A stretch of 64,000 nucleotides of DNA from DATMQA01 sp035566895 (GTDB taxonomy: Bacteria; Verrucomicrobiota; Verrucomicrobiia; Limisphaerales; UBA8199), in the NCBI GenBank assembly GCA_035566895.1, contig DATMQA010000117.1:1-64000 (forward strand), read 5' to 3'. The translations under genes and the position numbers were made by a program. Below are positions 1 through 9,201 of the stretch, piece by piece. Numbering within the stretch: position 1 is the stretch's first letter; the number at the start of each line of letters is the position of its first letter. The notes below the pieces were generated by a model. That model was not told where the DNA came from and made no database searches. It was given only the letters and a program-made list of their open reading frames with translations.

Positions 1-213
1 CATAATGCGAGGATTTTTAGCAATTCGAGTGCCAAGTTTTGGTAATGATCGGCAGATCACACTCGGAGCTGCACCAATGGCTCAGCGTGGCGACCAAAAT
101 CCGGGTTGCGTTCACGTATTCCGTGCAGACGTTTGATGCCCAGGGCCAGACCGATTACCAATGGCTCTTGAGCCGGACCGCCGTGCCATTCTTCTACTCG
201 GCGGCAATGACGG

Positions 214-1329
214 CTAAATCACAGGATCCTCGAACAGGATGACGCCCTTCGCGTTTCGGCCGGCGAGCATATCTTCGAGCGCTTCACCCAGTTGCTCCAG
301 GCGGTAGGTGCGCGTGACCAGTTCATCCAGTTTGAGTTCCCCACGGCGGTAATGCTCGAAAATGCGCGGGAAATCCCTAGCCGGCACGCAGTCCCCATAG
401 AGCGGCGTCAGGTAAGTTTTGTTCCACATGAACCAGGGCATTGGGACGGTGACCGGGTCGTTGATGCCGCTGACTTGCAGGGCGAAGCCGCCGTTGCGCA
501 CCAAGCGCAGGGGCGCAAAGGCCAGGGCCGGTACGGAGGTCGCCTCGAACGCGAAGTCGGCGCCGCGCCCGTCGGTGAGGGCCATCACCTCCCGGGCGAG
601 TTGCGCGAAGTCTGCGTCCGCGGGATTGGCCAGAAGACCGTTGGTGGCGCCGAAGCGCTGGGCCTGATCGAGACTGGGTTGGCGCAAATCGATGGCGATG
701 ATGCGAGTTGCGCCACAAAGCCGCGCGCCCTGAATGATGTTCAACCCGACGCCGCCGCAGCCGATGACGGCCACGGAGCTGCCCGCGCCCACTTTGGCGA
801 CGTTGACTACCGAACCAAAACCGGTCATCACGCCGCAACCAACGATGCAAGCGCTGGTGAAGGGAACGCCCGCCGGCAGCGGAGTGACTGCGGGCGCGCG
901 GACGAGCGTCAAAGAGGAGAGTGTGCCGAGGTTGAAAGAGCGTTCGACCGGCCGGCCTTGCCACGTGGTTCCCTCGGCATGCGCGTGCGCCTTCGAACGT
1001 TCCATCACATAGGCGGGTTTGCTCTCTTCGCAAAGCACCGGATGGCCGCGACGGCATTGAAAGCACGCGCCGCAGGGCACGGCCCAGTTCAACAGGACGG
1101 GCTCGCCCGGTTGAACGTGCCGGACTTGAGGCCCGATCGCACGCACGACCCCGGCTCCTTCGTGTCCCATTACTAGTGGCCGCTTCCAGTTGAGCGAAGC
1201 GTGGTCGGTGTGACAAATGCCGGCGGCTTTGAGCTCGACGAGGACTTCGTCACCGACAGGCGAGCCGACCTCGATGGTTTCCAGCGAGAATTGTCCGGCG
1301 CCATTGGCGATAGCGGCTTGGGCTTTCAT
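214..1329 (-). CDS. Zinc-dependent alcohol dehydrogenase (MDR superfamily)
   Basis: A 371-aa medium-chain dehydrogenase that should oxidise an alcohol, or reduce an aldehyde, with NAD(P) in the cytoplasm. Catalytic-zinc ligands are visible in GICHTDHAS near residue 38 and in GHEGAGVV near 56. The four structural-zinc cysteines lie in CGACFQCRRGHPVLC around residues 86-100. The nucleotide-binding loop is GCGGVG near 190. Length and motif order match class III/aryl-alcohol-type dehydrogenases; the exact substrate cannot be read from sequence. It is transcribed divergently from the prepilin-like gene and separated from it by about 220 bp. I see no partner gene that fixes its pathway. Confidence 0.9.
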   Translation of the reverse strand: MKAQAAIANGAGQFSLETIEVGSPVGDEVLVELKAAGICHTDHASLNWKRPLVMGHEGAGVVRAIGPQVRHVQPGEPVLLNWAVPCGACFQCRRGHPVLCEESKPAYVMERSKAHAHAEGTTWQGRPVERSFNLGTLSSLTLVRAPAVTPLPAGVPFTSACIVGCGVMTGFGSVVNVAKVGAGSSVAVIGCGGVGLNIIQGARLCGATRIIAIDLRQPSLDQAQRFGATNGLLANPADADFAQLAREVMALTDGRGADFAFEATSVPALAFAPLRLVRNGGFALQVSGINDPVTVPMPWFMWNKTYLTPLYGDCVPARDFPRIFEHYRRGELKLDELVTRTYRLEQLGEALEDMLAGRNAKGVILFEDPVI

Positions 1330-1547
1330 GGACGGAGGGTAAAACCTCCGGAAGCAGTTTTCCAGCGGAGTTCACCACGCTCTGCAAGGGATGGACCGAC
1401 AGAATCATGGCAGGACAGAATCATGAATCCGAGGGGGCCGGGGGACAAGCCTCCGCACCGCGGGATATAAGGCGTTTCCACTGTGCGCTGAAAAGCACAC
1501 TATCCAAAACGCCGAAGATAGTGTAAAGATAAGCAGCAAGCCACCTT

Positions 1548-2513
1548 ATGACAATGCCTTCGGACGCACCGGTTTCTCTCCCCCATCTCCCCTGGTTGAA
1601 CCCAGCCGGCACGAATAAAAGCGAGGGCTGTTGTGCCGGGGCTTTCACTTTGATCGAGTTGCTGGTCGTCATAGCGATTATTGCCATCCTGGCGAGCATG
1701 CTTTTGCCGGCGCTGAGCAAGTCGAAGCAAAAAGCGCAGGGTATCGGTTGCCTCAGCAACACCAAGCAGTTGGCGATAGCCTGGTACATGTATGCGAGCG
1801 ACTACAATGAAAAGCTCGCCAACAACTACGGAGTCGATCAAACAGTTCAGGCGATTGAGGCCAATATCTTCGATAACTGGGTCAATAACGTGATGACCTG
1901 GGATGCGAGCACAGGGACGAAGGATGTCAGCAACACCAACATCGCGTGGGTGGCCAGCGGCGTGCTCGGCCGCTACATGGCCAACGTCGTTCCGGCTTAT
2001 CGTTGCCCGGCGGACCACTACCTCTCTTCTCAGCAAGTCCAGGCCGGTTATAAAGCACGCAACCGCAGTTATTCGATGAACTCGGTTTTTGGGCGTTTCA
2101 GCACCAGCTCCGATCCCAACACCGATCCCACGGTCGTCGGCCTCAACTGGGGGTTCAAAGAGTACAAACAATATCTTAAACAGGCCTCGATACCGAGGCC
2201 GGCCAAGACCTGGCTGTTCATCGATGAGCACGCAGATTCGATCAATGACGGCTATTTCATCAATAATCCGATCGGCCCCAACTTCTGGCAGGACACCGTC
2301 GGCAGCTATCACAATGGGGCGTGCGGATTTTCCTTCGCTGATGGCCATTCCGAGATCAAAAAATGGCTTAGCGGCGCCTCTAAATATCCTGTGATTTATT
2401 CTTACGGGCCGAGGATGGGTTTCGACGCGCCAGGGCGGGCCGATTTCGCCTGGTACTTCGAGCGTACCGGCTACATCCTGGCCAATAGCGGCGCGCCGCA
2501 GTTCAACTATTGA
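1548..2513 (+). CDS. Prepilin-type N-terminal cleavage/methylation domain protein
   Basis: A 321-aa secreted pseudopilin-like protein. After a roughly 30-residue leader comes the type IV prepilin signature GAFTLIELLVVIAIIAIL, where prepilin peptidase should cut after Gly and methylate Phe; the hydrophobic helix would anchor it in the inner membrane. The C-terminal half carries HNGACGFSFADGHSEIKKW, the H-X9-DG motif typical of the huge prepilin-like families of Planctomycetes and Verrucomicrobia. Its function is unknown in those families; a role in a type II secretion-like assembly is inferred only. The leader is unusually long, so an internal start is possible. No other pilus genes are adjacent. 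Confidence 0.88.
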   Translation: MTMPSDAPVSLPHLPWLNPAGTNKSEGCCAGAFTLIELLVVIAIIAILASMLLPALSKSKQKAQGIGCLSNTKQLAIAWYMYASDYNEKLANNYGVDQTVQAIEANIFDNWVNNVMTWDASTGTKDVSNTNIAWVASGVLGRYMANVVPAYRCPADHYLSSQQVQAGYKARNRSYSMNSVFGRFSTSSDPNTDPTVVGLNWGFKEYKQYLKQASIPRPAKTWLFIDEHADSINDGYFINNPIGPNFWQDTVGSYHNGACGFSFADGHSEIKKWLSGASKYPVIYSYGPRMGFDAPGRADFAWYFERTGYILANSGAPQFNY

Positions 2514-2522
2514 AGCCGGGTT

Positions 2523-3041
2523 TCAACGGAAGTGCCCGCGGAAATAGAAACGCGGGCCGTAATACACCGGGGGACCGTAATAATAAGCCGGTGGGCCGTA
2601 GTAGTAATAAGGCGGGCCGTAATAATAAGGCGGCGGATAACCCGGGCCAGCATAGGCAGGATACTGCGGAGGAGGCTGGGTCATGTCGAAGTAGATGCGT
2701 TGCGGGATGCGGTCCTCATGTGAAAAATGCCGGCCGGTGCCAAACACACGGGTCTGAACGTACTCGTTGGTATGCAGGGGATAGGCCCGGACGATGTAAT
2801 AATAGGAGCCGAAGTCGTGGAAGGTCCCATCTTTGTCGCCAAAGATTTTGAGGGTCAGCGGTGTGGTGCCCACATACTCGCCGTTGGCCTCGATTTTGAC
2901 ACCCGGTTCGGAGGTCTCGACCTGGACATTGTAAGCAATGGTGCCGTGAGGTCCGCGCTCGACGCCGGGCGGCACGGTTTCACAGCCGGCAAGCAAGAGC
3001 AGCCCGCTTAAACCTCCAAAGAGAATCCCAATCGGTTTCAT
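2523..3041 (-). CDS. Putative lipoprotein with PEGA-like domain and Tyr/Pro-rich tail
   Basis: A 172-aa protein with a clear lipoprotein signal: a charged N-terminus, a hydrophobic run and the lipobox LLLLAGC with cysteine near residue 19. The middle (VETSEPGVKIEANGEYVGTT) resembles a PEGA-type surface domain (inference). The last ~45 residues are an imperfect repeat of PPYYYGPP-type units, a low-complexity Tyr/Pro tail found in many outer-membrane or periplasmic lipoproteins. It probably sits at the cell envelope. It converges on the prepilin-like gene with only 9 bp between stops. No enzyme motif is visible. Confidence 0.75.
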   Translation of the reverse strand: MKPIGILFGGLSGLLLLAGCETVPPGVERGPHGTIAYNVQVETSEPGVKIEANGEYVGTTPLTLKIFGDKDGTFHDFGSYYYIVRAYPLHTNEYVQTRVFGTGRHFSHEDRIPQRIYFDMTQPPPQYPAYAGPGYPPPYYYGPPYYYYGPPAYYYGPPVYYGPRFYFRGHFR

Positions 3042-3102
3042 ACAAAAACCTTTCTCAGTTCGTTATCCGTCAGCCGAGGGGCTGTTCACCCCAGTTCCAC
3101 AT

Positions 3103-3231
3103 CTAATCTAACTTCGCGCAGGCCGGCACGATTGACAAGGCCACGAATATTACGAGCGGCCACAGGACATCGGTGAATTTTCCTGGAGCGGGCAGGCGTG
3201 GCGGCGGCGCATTTTCGGCCGGTGCTGTCAT
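3103..3231 (-). CDS. Possible 42-aa single-pass membrane protein
   Basis: A short frame in the otherwise empty 3042-3506 interval. It begins MTAPAENAPPPRLPAPGK, followed by one hydrophobic stretch (VLWPLVIFVALSIVPA) and a short CAKLD end. Composition and the Pro-rich head plus one membrane helix look like a genuine small membrane protein, but no strong ribosome binding site is visible upstream and I recognise no family. The rest of the 465-bp interval holds nothing I can identify. Confidence 0.35.
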   Translation of the reverse strand: MTAPAENAPPPRLPAPGKFTDVLWPLVIFVALSIVPACAKLD

Positions 3232-3506
3232 GGATTTGATTAGCGCTGGATTCTACCCGGCCCAGAGGCGAGGAGCGACTATAAAGGCAGACCGGGTTTG
3301 GAATGGGAGGCGGAATTAACGGGATGCAGGAGCGCCCAAAACGACGGGGGCGGCGCACTCCGGTCTCGTAAGTGTGACTGTGAGTATGACTATGGCTTGA
3401 CAATCTTAACTGCGTTCGTTGCATTCGGGCTGGCGCGCGCGCTGATTCAATTTTCCGGCGCCGGGATGCCGGTTAAATTCTAAACTCCGCCGTTCGCCCT
3501 GGCGTT

Positions 3507-5063
3507 TTATTCCTGGTCAGGAATCCATCCATAGGCGGACAGGATGCGGCGCAACCTCGGGTCATCGGCCGAGAGCGGGGTCAACCAGCTTCCGAGCAGA
3601 GTCCGCTTCCACCAGGCACCGGTTGGGTCGTGCGGCGGGGCGAATTCGTAGCGGTAGAACTGCGCGCGGATGTAATGCGGCGGCTTACTCGGGAACGGGT
3701 TATTGGCGAGCAGACTCAGGGTGCCGGCATCGTTGTGCAGCAGCTTCCAAACAAAGTGGAGCGTCCAGGGGTACTGGTCGGGGGTGGACATGGCGGCAAA
3801 CCAAATCTGCCAGTCGATGCGCGGCTGATAGGGAGCGATGATGGCCGGCCGCCGGAACGGGTTGCCGGGTTTGGCTTTGAACTCGTATTCCTTCCACTGG
3901 GTGGCCTCGTTGAGAACGGAGTCATCGGTGCCCTCAAAAACGATTTCGGTTCGCACCCGGCCCACGCTGCCGAAGGCGCCGTAAGTGTTGACCAGGTGCA
4001 GGCGGTTGAAGGAGGTGTTCATCAATTGCCGGGGTGACAGCATATTGGCGACCGGCGCGATGCTCAAACCGGCCAAGACGGCGGTTAAAGCGACGGCGGT
4101 GATTTCCTGGGCGCGCAAGGGCTGGGCAGCCTCCGCGGCGCGCTGGGCGCGGTCCACCAAAAGGCGCGGCAGGAGTTTTCGGAGCAACGAATCATCGAAA
4201 CACGCCAGCGCCGGGACGATGGTCAGCCAATTCAGGAAGGAAAGGTTGCCGCTGAGGATGAGAATGATTTGAAAAGTCACCAAGAGCACGCCGGCAATGT
4301 GCCGCGCCGCTCGCGGATAGAAGGCAAACCATGGCACCACAAGTTCGACCGCATGATTCCAGAGCGCGCCCAGTTTGTGAAACCAGTGCGGCCGGAAGTG
4401 AAGCCACCAACTGAGCGGGTTGGGAATCGGCTGGGTCTCATAGTGGTAATAGAGACAGGTGAGGTCGCGCCAGCAGGGATCGCCGCGGAGTTTGATGAGA
4501 CCCGCGCCCAGCATGATGCGGAAGATCAGCCAGCGGAATAACCAGATGACCAGCCGGGGCGGCGGCCGTTTGGGAAAGGGCCGCCCATCCAGCAGCGGGC
4601 AAAGAAACACCGCCAGGAAGCCGGTCTCCAGGAGCTGGATTTCCCAGCCATACCCATACCAATCCTGGCCGATGTTCACGAAGGACATATACAGCGCCCA
4701 GAGCAGAGCCATGAGGAGCGCGTTGGCGTAGCCGAGCATGACGGTGACCGACAAAGCGGCGCCGATCCAGGCCATGACGACCAGGAAACGATCCGAAAGG
4801 TGAAGCCAGAAGAGGCTCGGCAATTGGAGAAAACCTGCCAGACCCGAACCGAAATGGGCGGTGACGCGTTCCAGGAAAAGATGGGCGGGCAGCAGGCCGT
4901 GTTCGCCGACGAGCGGAACGATCTGGTTGGCCGCTGCCAGGAACGCGACGAAATAGACAAACCCCAGCAACCGAAGGATGATAAAGCGCGTCAGCCAGTA
5001 GGAGGGGGCGCCTTGCGGCGTGGCAGGGCGATGGTCTTGCTCGGGCGGTTTGTTGCCGCTCAC
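3507..5063 (-). CDS. Lipase maturation factor (LMF1)-like membrane protein
   Basis: A roughly 518-aa polytopic membrane protein. The segment YYHYETQPIPNPLSWWLHF followed by an H-rich stretch and GNLSFLNWLT matches the lipase maturation factor family, known in animals for folding secreted lipases and found without a defined role in bacteria. The first two-thirds have several hydrophobic spans; the last ~190 residues are soluble (YEFKAKPGNP, YQPRIDWQIWFAA). I start it at the GTG at 5063 because the longer ATG frame (5135) would translate a tandem DNA repeat. It lies downstream of the GH2 gene on the same strand. Confidence 0.78.
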   Translation of the reverse strand: MSGNKPPEQDHRPATPQGAPSYWLTRFIILRLLGFVYFVAFLAAANQIVPLVGEHGLLPAHLFLERVTAHFGSGLAGFLQLPSLFWLHLSDRFLVVMAWIGAALSVTVMLGYANALLMALLWALYMSFVNIGQDWYGYGWEIQLLETGFLAVFLCPLLDGRPFPKRPPPRLVIWLFRWLIFRIMLGAGLIKLRGDPCWRDLTCLYYHYETQPIPNPLSWWLHFRPHWFHKLGALWNHAVELVVPWFAFYPRAARHIAGVLLVTFQIILILSGNLSFLNWLTIVPALACFDDSLLRKLLPRLLVDRAQRAAEAAQPLRAQEITAVALTAVLAGLSIAPVANMLSPRQLMNTSFNRLHLVNTYGAFGSVGRVRTEIVFEGTDDSVLNEATQWKEYEFKAKPGNPFRRPAIIAPYQPRIDWQIWFAAMSTPDQYPWTLHFVWKLLHNDAGTLSLLANNPFPSKPPHYIRAQFYRYEFAPPHDPTGAWWKRTLLGSWLTPLSADDPRLRRILSAYGWIPDQE

Positions 5064-5079
5064 CCCAGCTCTCTCCGTG

Positions 5080-5117
5080 AACCACGACAGCCACGAAAAG
5101 GCACGAAAAGGCACAAG
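5080..5117. repeat. Short tandem repeat, CACGAAAAGG unit
   Basis: Consecutive imperfect copies of CACGAAAAGG, flanked by the related words ACCACGACAG and GCACAAG. It lies just upstream of the chosen start of the lipase-maturation-factor-like gene, so the longer reading frame there is probably an artefact. One further CACGAAAAGG word occurs near 15130. Confidence 0.6.
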
Positions 5118-5194
5118 AATCATCGGAGCGAGCAAAGGAAACCGGCCCTAATGACAGGCGTCAAGCACACGCGCCAAACCATTATGCAGACCGT

Positions 5195-8100
5195 CTAGCG
5201 CAATATCTGGATGCCGCAAATCTTGGGCTCGTCCGCCGAGCCGCGGCTCAAGGCGATGACGATATGCCCATCGACATCGGGCGGAATGGACGTGAAATCC
5301 TTCACCACGGCTTTGTTTTTGCCGCCTTCAGCGGCGATGTCAAAATCGGCCAGCACACGTTTTCCGTTAACATCGACATTGAACTTGCGCTGGCCGGGGT
5401 CGAACTTCACCTCGGCAAAATGCAGGCGCACGGTATAGGCGGGGCCTTTCTTGACCGAGATGGTGTAGGTGCAATTGCCGTGGCGCTCGGTTTGATAAAC
5501 GTCGGCCGGAGCCGCATTGGGCACATGGGTGTCGATGGTCCCGGTGCTCTCGGCGCCGGTGCCTCCTTTAAAATCCCAATCGCGGGCAAACACGCCAAGC
5601 GACGATGCGCCGAAGCGGAAGAAACCGATGGGACCGCCCCCGCAATTAAGGCTGGTGGTTTCAGTGAGTGGGTTTGCCGGACCGGGCGCCACGCCCAGAA
5701 ACTGCGCGTCGGTGTTCGGGACCACCCGGAGGAATTTGGCGCCTAAACCGGGGGCGGGATTGACCGTGACATTGTAGCCGTCCACCGCCAGCAACGGGGC
5801 ATCGCCGTCCAGGTCCGCCGATCCGGCTTCGATGCTGATGGTCCTGGTTTCTCCCGGCAGCAGGGAGAGATAATTGTCGCTATAAAAAACCGGCAGGACC
5901 CGCCGGCCCGAACGCGCTTTGCGCAGTTGCAGATGGGCCATCAGCGCGATGGATTTGGCCGGATTGCGGACGGTGGCGTCAATCAGGCATTTGCCGGCGG
6001 CGTCGTGCCGGCTGGCTTGGATTTCGAGCGCGACGGTGGGCAGCGTGTTGAGGGCCTGGAGGTCATCCTGGCGCTCCGGCAACTCCCGCCAATAAAAGTT
6101 CTCGGACAGGACCCGATCTCTGATGTCGCGCAGCTCGAGTTTGACGAAGTGGACAGGTGAGAGCTTGCCGGGAAAAGCAATGGCGCCGACGTCGGTGGCT
6201 GCGCTCGGGCCGGCCGTGAGGGTGTCCGTGTGGGTATATTGCAAACTGCCATCGAGGTTATAGACCGAGGTTTTGGCCTTCACGCCTTTGAGGGCGCCGG
6301 CGGTGTTGTTGATGACCATGACGTGCCAATCGTTTTGGTTCATCTGGATGTGGACCGGCTCGCAGGCCTTGCGTGCGCCGTAGAGGGAAGCATTGGGCTC
6401 GAAGTCATGGCTGTAAAGCTGCCAGACAAAGCTGGGCTGGGCCGGGTGGCTCATCCAGGTGATCACGCCCGTGGCCGGAGCGAACAGCTTGGCGAACCGG
6501 CCTTCATACATGGCGCGGAAGCATTCGTAATTGGCGAGCTGGGATTTGCGGACGAAGTCCGCCAGGTTGGAGGGAAACCCGTAGCGGCTGCTGATCATTT
6601 CCGGGTAGCGGTCGCCCTGTTGGGCGCCGGCGCAGAAATCGTGCTCCGCCCAATCATCGTTGATCACTTCCCAGTCGTTGGACGGCATCATCGCGTGAAT
6701 GGCTTCCAGCGTTGGAACCGAGATCGAGCCAACCTCCGTCTTGAAGGCCTCGCCGAAGGTGTAGAACTCGCGCGGGGTGCGCCAGTGGTAAGGTCCGCCC
6801 GAATTGACGCCGCGGCCCGAGGTCGAGCTGGGCTGGTAGAGCCGGCCAGGGTCCAGTTCGTTGATCAGCTTTTGAATGCCGTTGCCGATGGCTGGCGGCG
6901 GGTCGCCTTCGTTGCGCGCGCACCATAGGGCGATACAAGGATGGCTGCGAAAGCGCAGGATTTTGTCGCGCACGTTGGCCAGGTAAAGATCCACGTCCTG
7001 GGGAATCGGGCCGTCAGCCGGGTGGGGTTCGAAGAACTCGTCCCAGAGCAGGATGCCGTATTGGTCGCACAGGTCATAGAGGTCTTCGCTGGTGCTTTGG
7101 CCGACCCAGTTGCGAATCATGGTGTAATTCGCAAGTTGATGCATGCGGATTTGGGCATCGAGGCGCTTGCGGGGGACGCGTTTCATCGCCTCGTCGATGC
7201 CCCAATCGCCGCCCTTGGACATGACGGGCACGCCGTTGACCGAGAGGGCGAGATTGTCCGAGCCCGGGAGGGCGTAATAGATTTTACGCACGCCGAAGCT
7301 GACGTCGCGCGCGTCCGAGATGGCACCCTTCACGGCGAAATTCAGGTGCAACGTGTAGAGGTTCTGCGGCCCGAAACCATTAGGCCACCAGAGCCGCGGT
7401 CTCCTGAGGTGAAGCGACGGCGTGGTGGCCGCGCTGAAGGTGATGGTCCGGGTCTCCTTCGGTTCGAGCGAGACGTTCTGCTTAAAAGCGGTTCCTTCAA
7501 TCGTGCCGGTCAAGGTGCCCGTCTGCGCGGCGTCCGTGGCGTTGCGCACGGTTGCCTGGACCGTCAGGTCGGCGGCATTGGCGCTGGGCAGGTCCGAGGT
7601 GACAAAGGGGTCCTGCACGACGACCGGCCCGGTGGCCAAGAGGGTGACATCCTGCCAGATACCCGTATCTCGGTCGCGAATCGTGGGGATCCAGTCCCAA
7701 CCGATGCTGCAAAGGAAAGTGGGGCCGTCGAGGCCGGTGACGCCGCCGTTGGGCCCGGTGCCCTTCGCAATGGTTTTCTCGTGGGTCTCGCCCGGATGCG
7801 GTTGGGGCAGGACATGAACGGCCAGGGCGTTGGGGCCGGTGGCGGCGAGGAACGGAGTGATGTCGAAAATGCTGCGGATGAACGCGCCTTTAATGGTGCC
7901 CAACAGGTGGCCGTTAAGCCAGACTTCGGCGATGTAATTGATGCCGTGAAAGTTCAGCCAGACCCGCTTGCCGGCGAAGGCGGGCGGCGGGGTGAAAGTG
8001 GTGCGATACCAATAGGTCGAGCGGCAAAGGCTGTCGGGGATTTTGTCCGGGCGATTGTTCTCGCCATAGAGCGGTTCGGGATAGACGCCGTCATTGACCA

Positions 8101-8332
8101 GGCTGGTCAGGACCGTGCCGGGAACGGTCGCCCGGAACCAGCCGTCGGTGTGTGAGTTGGTTCGGGAGAGGGCCTCGCCGGTTTGCGAGACTTTGGAGGC
8201 ATCCTGGAGTTGCCAGCCGGCGGTGAGCCGAACCGGTTCCGGCAGTGCCGGTCCGGCAGGCAGGACGCCAGCCCAAAGGAGGGAGAGGAATGCCAGTTTC
8301 GAGACGGTGAACGGAGCGCTTTTGTGCTGCAT
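5195..8332 (-). CDS. Secreted glycoside hydrolase family 2 enzyme with malectin-like C-terminal domain
   Basis: About 1045 aa, starting at the methionine that gives a clean signal peptide (KLAFLSLLWAGVLPAGPA). Then come a jelly-roll sugar-binding domain (VPGTVLTSLVNDGVYPEPLY), an immunoglobulin-like domain and a TIM barrel. The layout and WLNFHGINYIAEVWLNG resemble exo-beta-D-glucosaminidase/mannosidase-type GH2 enzymes. The probable acid/base is Glu475 (CARNEGD) and the nucleophile Glu533 (KTEVGS). The last ~150 residues (NCGGG... VDVNGKRVLADFDI) resemble a malectin carbohydrate-binding domain. It probably trims an extracellular or periplasmic polysaccharide; chitosan or mannoside are guesses. 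It is divergent from the receiver gene, with 66 bp between starts. Confidence 0.87.
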   Translation of the reverse strand: MQHKSAPFTVSKLAFLSLLWAGVLPAGPALPEPVRLTAGWQLQDASKVSQTGEALSRTNSHTDGWFRATVPGTVLTSLVNDGVYPEPLYGENNRPDKIPDSLCRSTYWYRTTFTPPPAFAGKRVWLNFHGINYIAEVWLNGHLLGTIKGAFIRSIFDITPFLAATGPNALAVHVLPQPHPGETHEKTIAKGTGPNGGVTGLDGPTFLCSIGWDWIPTIRDRDTGIWQDVTLLATGPVVVQDPFVTSDLPSANAADLTVQATVRNATDAAQTGTLTGTIEGTAFKQNVSLEPKETRTITFSAATTPSLHLRRPRLWWPNGFGPQNLYTLHLNFAVKGAISDARDVSFGVRKIYYALPGSDNLALSVNGVPVMSKGGDWGIDEAMKRVPRKRLDAQIRMHQLANYTMIRNWVGQSTSEDLYDLCDQYGILLWDEFFEPHPADGPIPQDVDLYLANVRDKILRFRSHPCIALWCARNEGDPPPAIGNGIQKLINELDPGRLYQPSSTSGRGVNSGGPYHWRTPREFYTFGEAFKTEVGSISVPTLEAIHAMMPSNDWEVINDDWAEHDFCAGAQQGDRYPEMISSRYGFPSNLADFVRKSQLANYECFRAMYEGRFAKLFAPATGVITWMSHPAQPSFVWQLYSHDFEPNASLYGARKACEPVHIQMNQNDWHVMVINNTAGALKGVKAKTSVYNLDGSLQYTHTDTLTAGPSAATDVGAIAFPGKLSPVHFVKLELRDIRDRVLSENFYWRELPERQDDLQALNTLPTVALEIQASRHDAAGKCLIDATVRNPAKSIALMAHLQLRKARSGRRVLPVFYSDNYLSLLPGETRTISIEAGSADLDGDAPLLAVDGYNVTVNPAPGLGAKFLRVVPNTDAQFLGVAPGPANPLTETTSLNCGGGPIGFFRFGASSLGVFARDWDFKGGTGAESTGTIDTHVPNAAPADVYQTERHGNCTYTISVKKGPAYTVRLHFAEVKFDPGQRKFNVDVNGKRVLADFDIAAEGGKNKAVVKDFTSIPPDVDGHIVIALSRGSADEPKICGIQILR

Positions 8333-8398
8333 CGAATTGTGGATATTCCGCCCAAAAACTCTTGCGTCAAGACCGAAATTTCCTTTCAATATCGGGCC

Positions 8399-8761
8399 AT
8401 GGAAAAGAAGGTCCTCTTTATTGATGACGACAAAGATTGGCGCGAGGTAGTGGCCGAAGGCTTGAACCTGGCAGGCTACGAAGTGGTGACGGCGGCGGAC
8501 GCATCGTTAGCCATGGAAGCGGCCGGGCGGGCCGAACCGGGCTTGATTATTCTGGACTTGAACCTGGCGGGCGAGAACGGGTCGATCCTGATGCAGTTTT
8601 TGAGAGCAAACCATCCGGGTGTGCCGATTCTCCTGTTCACGGGGATGCAACATGATGACGCGGCAGTCCGCGCCCTGTTGGAGCAGGGGGCGGATCAATA
8701 TCTGCAAAAGGGCAGTATCGAAGAGTTAATTGTGACCGTCGGCAGCTATTTCAGGTCGTAG
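8399..8761 (+). CDS. Single-domain response regulator (receiver only)
   Basis: 120 aa made of one CheY-like receiver: acidic pocket DDD at residues 9-11, phospho-acceptor Asp53 in IILDLNLAGENG, a Thr in LLFTGMQ and the conserved Lys in YLQKGS near 102. No output domain follows, so it should signal through protein contacts. No histidine kinase is adjacent. It is divergent from the GH2 gene, which may share its regulatory region. The start is the ATG at 8399; longer frames add non-conserved residues overlapping the GH2 signal peptide. Confidence 0.88.
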   Translation: MEKKVLFIDDDKDWREVVAEGLNLAGYEVVTAADASLAMEAAGRAEPGLIILDLNLAGENGSILMQFLRANHPGVPILLFTGMQHDDAAVRALLEQGADQYLQKGSIEELIVTVGSYFRS

Positions 8762-8790
8762 GTTTTGAAGCCGTTGGTATAAAGCTGGTT

Positions 8791-9201
8791 TTATCCAATC
8801 CGGTCGGGAAACACGCACGGCACCGGCTGGCGACCGTGTTTGCGATAAATCCGAAAATCTGTTTCGTCCACGGTATAGACCACGCTCCCAGGGAGAGTTT
8901 CTGCCAGTCGGACACAACAGGCGTCGCCCAAGTCCATGGGACGGTCTTTGTATTTCAGCACCAGGGCGCGGACGGCGGACACTTCCTTGCTCAGTTCGAG
9001 CGATAACACGAGATCTCCCACTTCGACCATGCGCAACACATCGTCCGGCGTTCCCAGCACTGCGGCGACTTCTGCGAGAATCGGCTCGGCCGTGTAAAAC
9101 GGCGGCGATTCGCGCTCGAAAATGCGCGCAGCCCATTGATGATGAGCATCGTTCCGGTCCAAAAAGCCAATCAGCAACCCGGCGTCAGCGATCTTTTTCA
9201 T
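8791..9201 (-). CDS. PIN-domain toxin (VapC-like ribonuclease)
   Basis: 136 aa. PIN-fold acidic residues are visible: an N-terminal Asp in KKIADAGLLIGFLDRND, a Glu in AEPILAEVAAVL, Asp in MDLGDACCVRLAE, and VDETDF near the end. Such toxins are Mg-dependent RNases that inhibit translation. The ATG at 9201 overlaps the stop of the RHH gene by 17 bp, the standard coupled order antitoxin then toxin. The longer in-frame extension is Pro/Ser-rich antisense-like sequence and is not used. It converges on the receiver gene (29 bp gap). Confidence 0.85.
   Translation of the reverse strand: MKKIADAGLLIGFLDRNDAHHQWAARIFERESPPFYTAEPILAEVAAVLGTPDDVLRMVEVGDLVLSLELSKEVSAVRALVLKYKDRPMDLGDACCVRLAETLPGSVVYTVDETDFRIYRKHGRQPVPCVFPDRIG

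Noticed and set aside
39..242. 67-codon forward frame at the window start
   Set aside because: It overlaps the end of the alcohol dehydrogenase and has no family resemblance or ribosome binding site; at best it is the tail of a gene outside the window.
6941..8155. 404-codon frame opposite the GH2 gene
   Set aside because: Composition is that of the antisense of a GC-rich gene and no domain is recognisable; the GH2 frame is clear.
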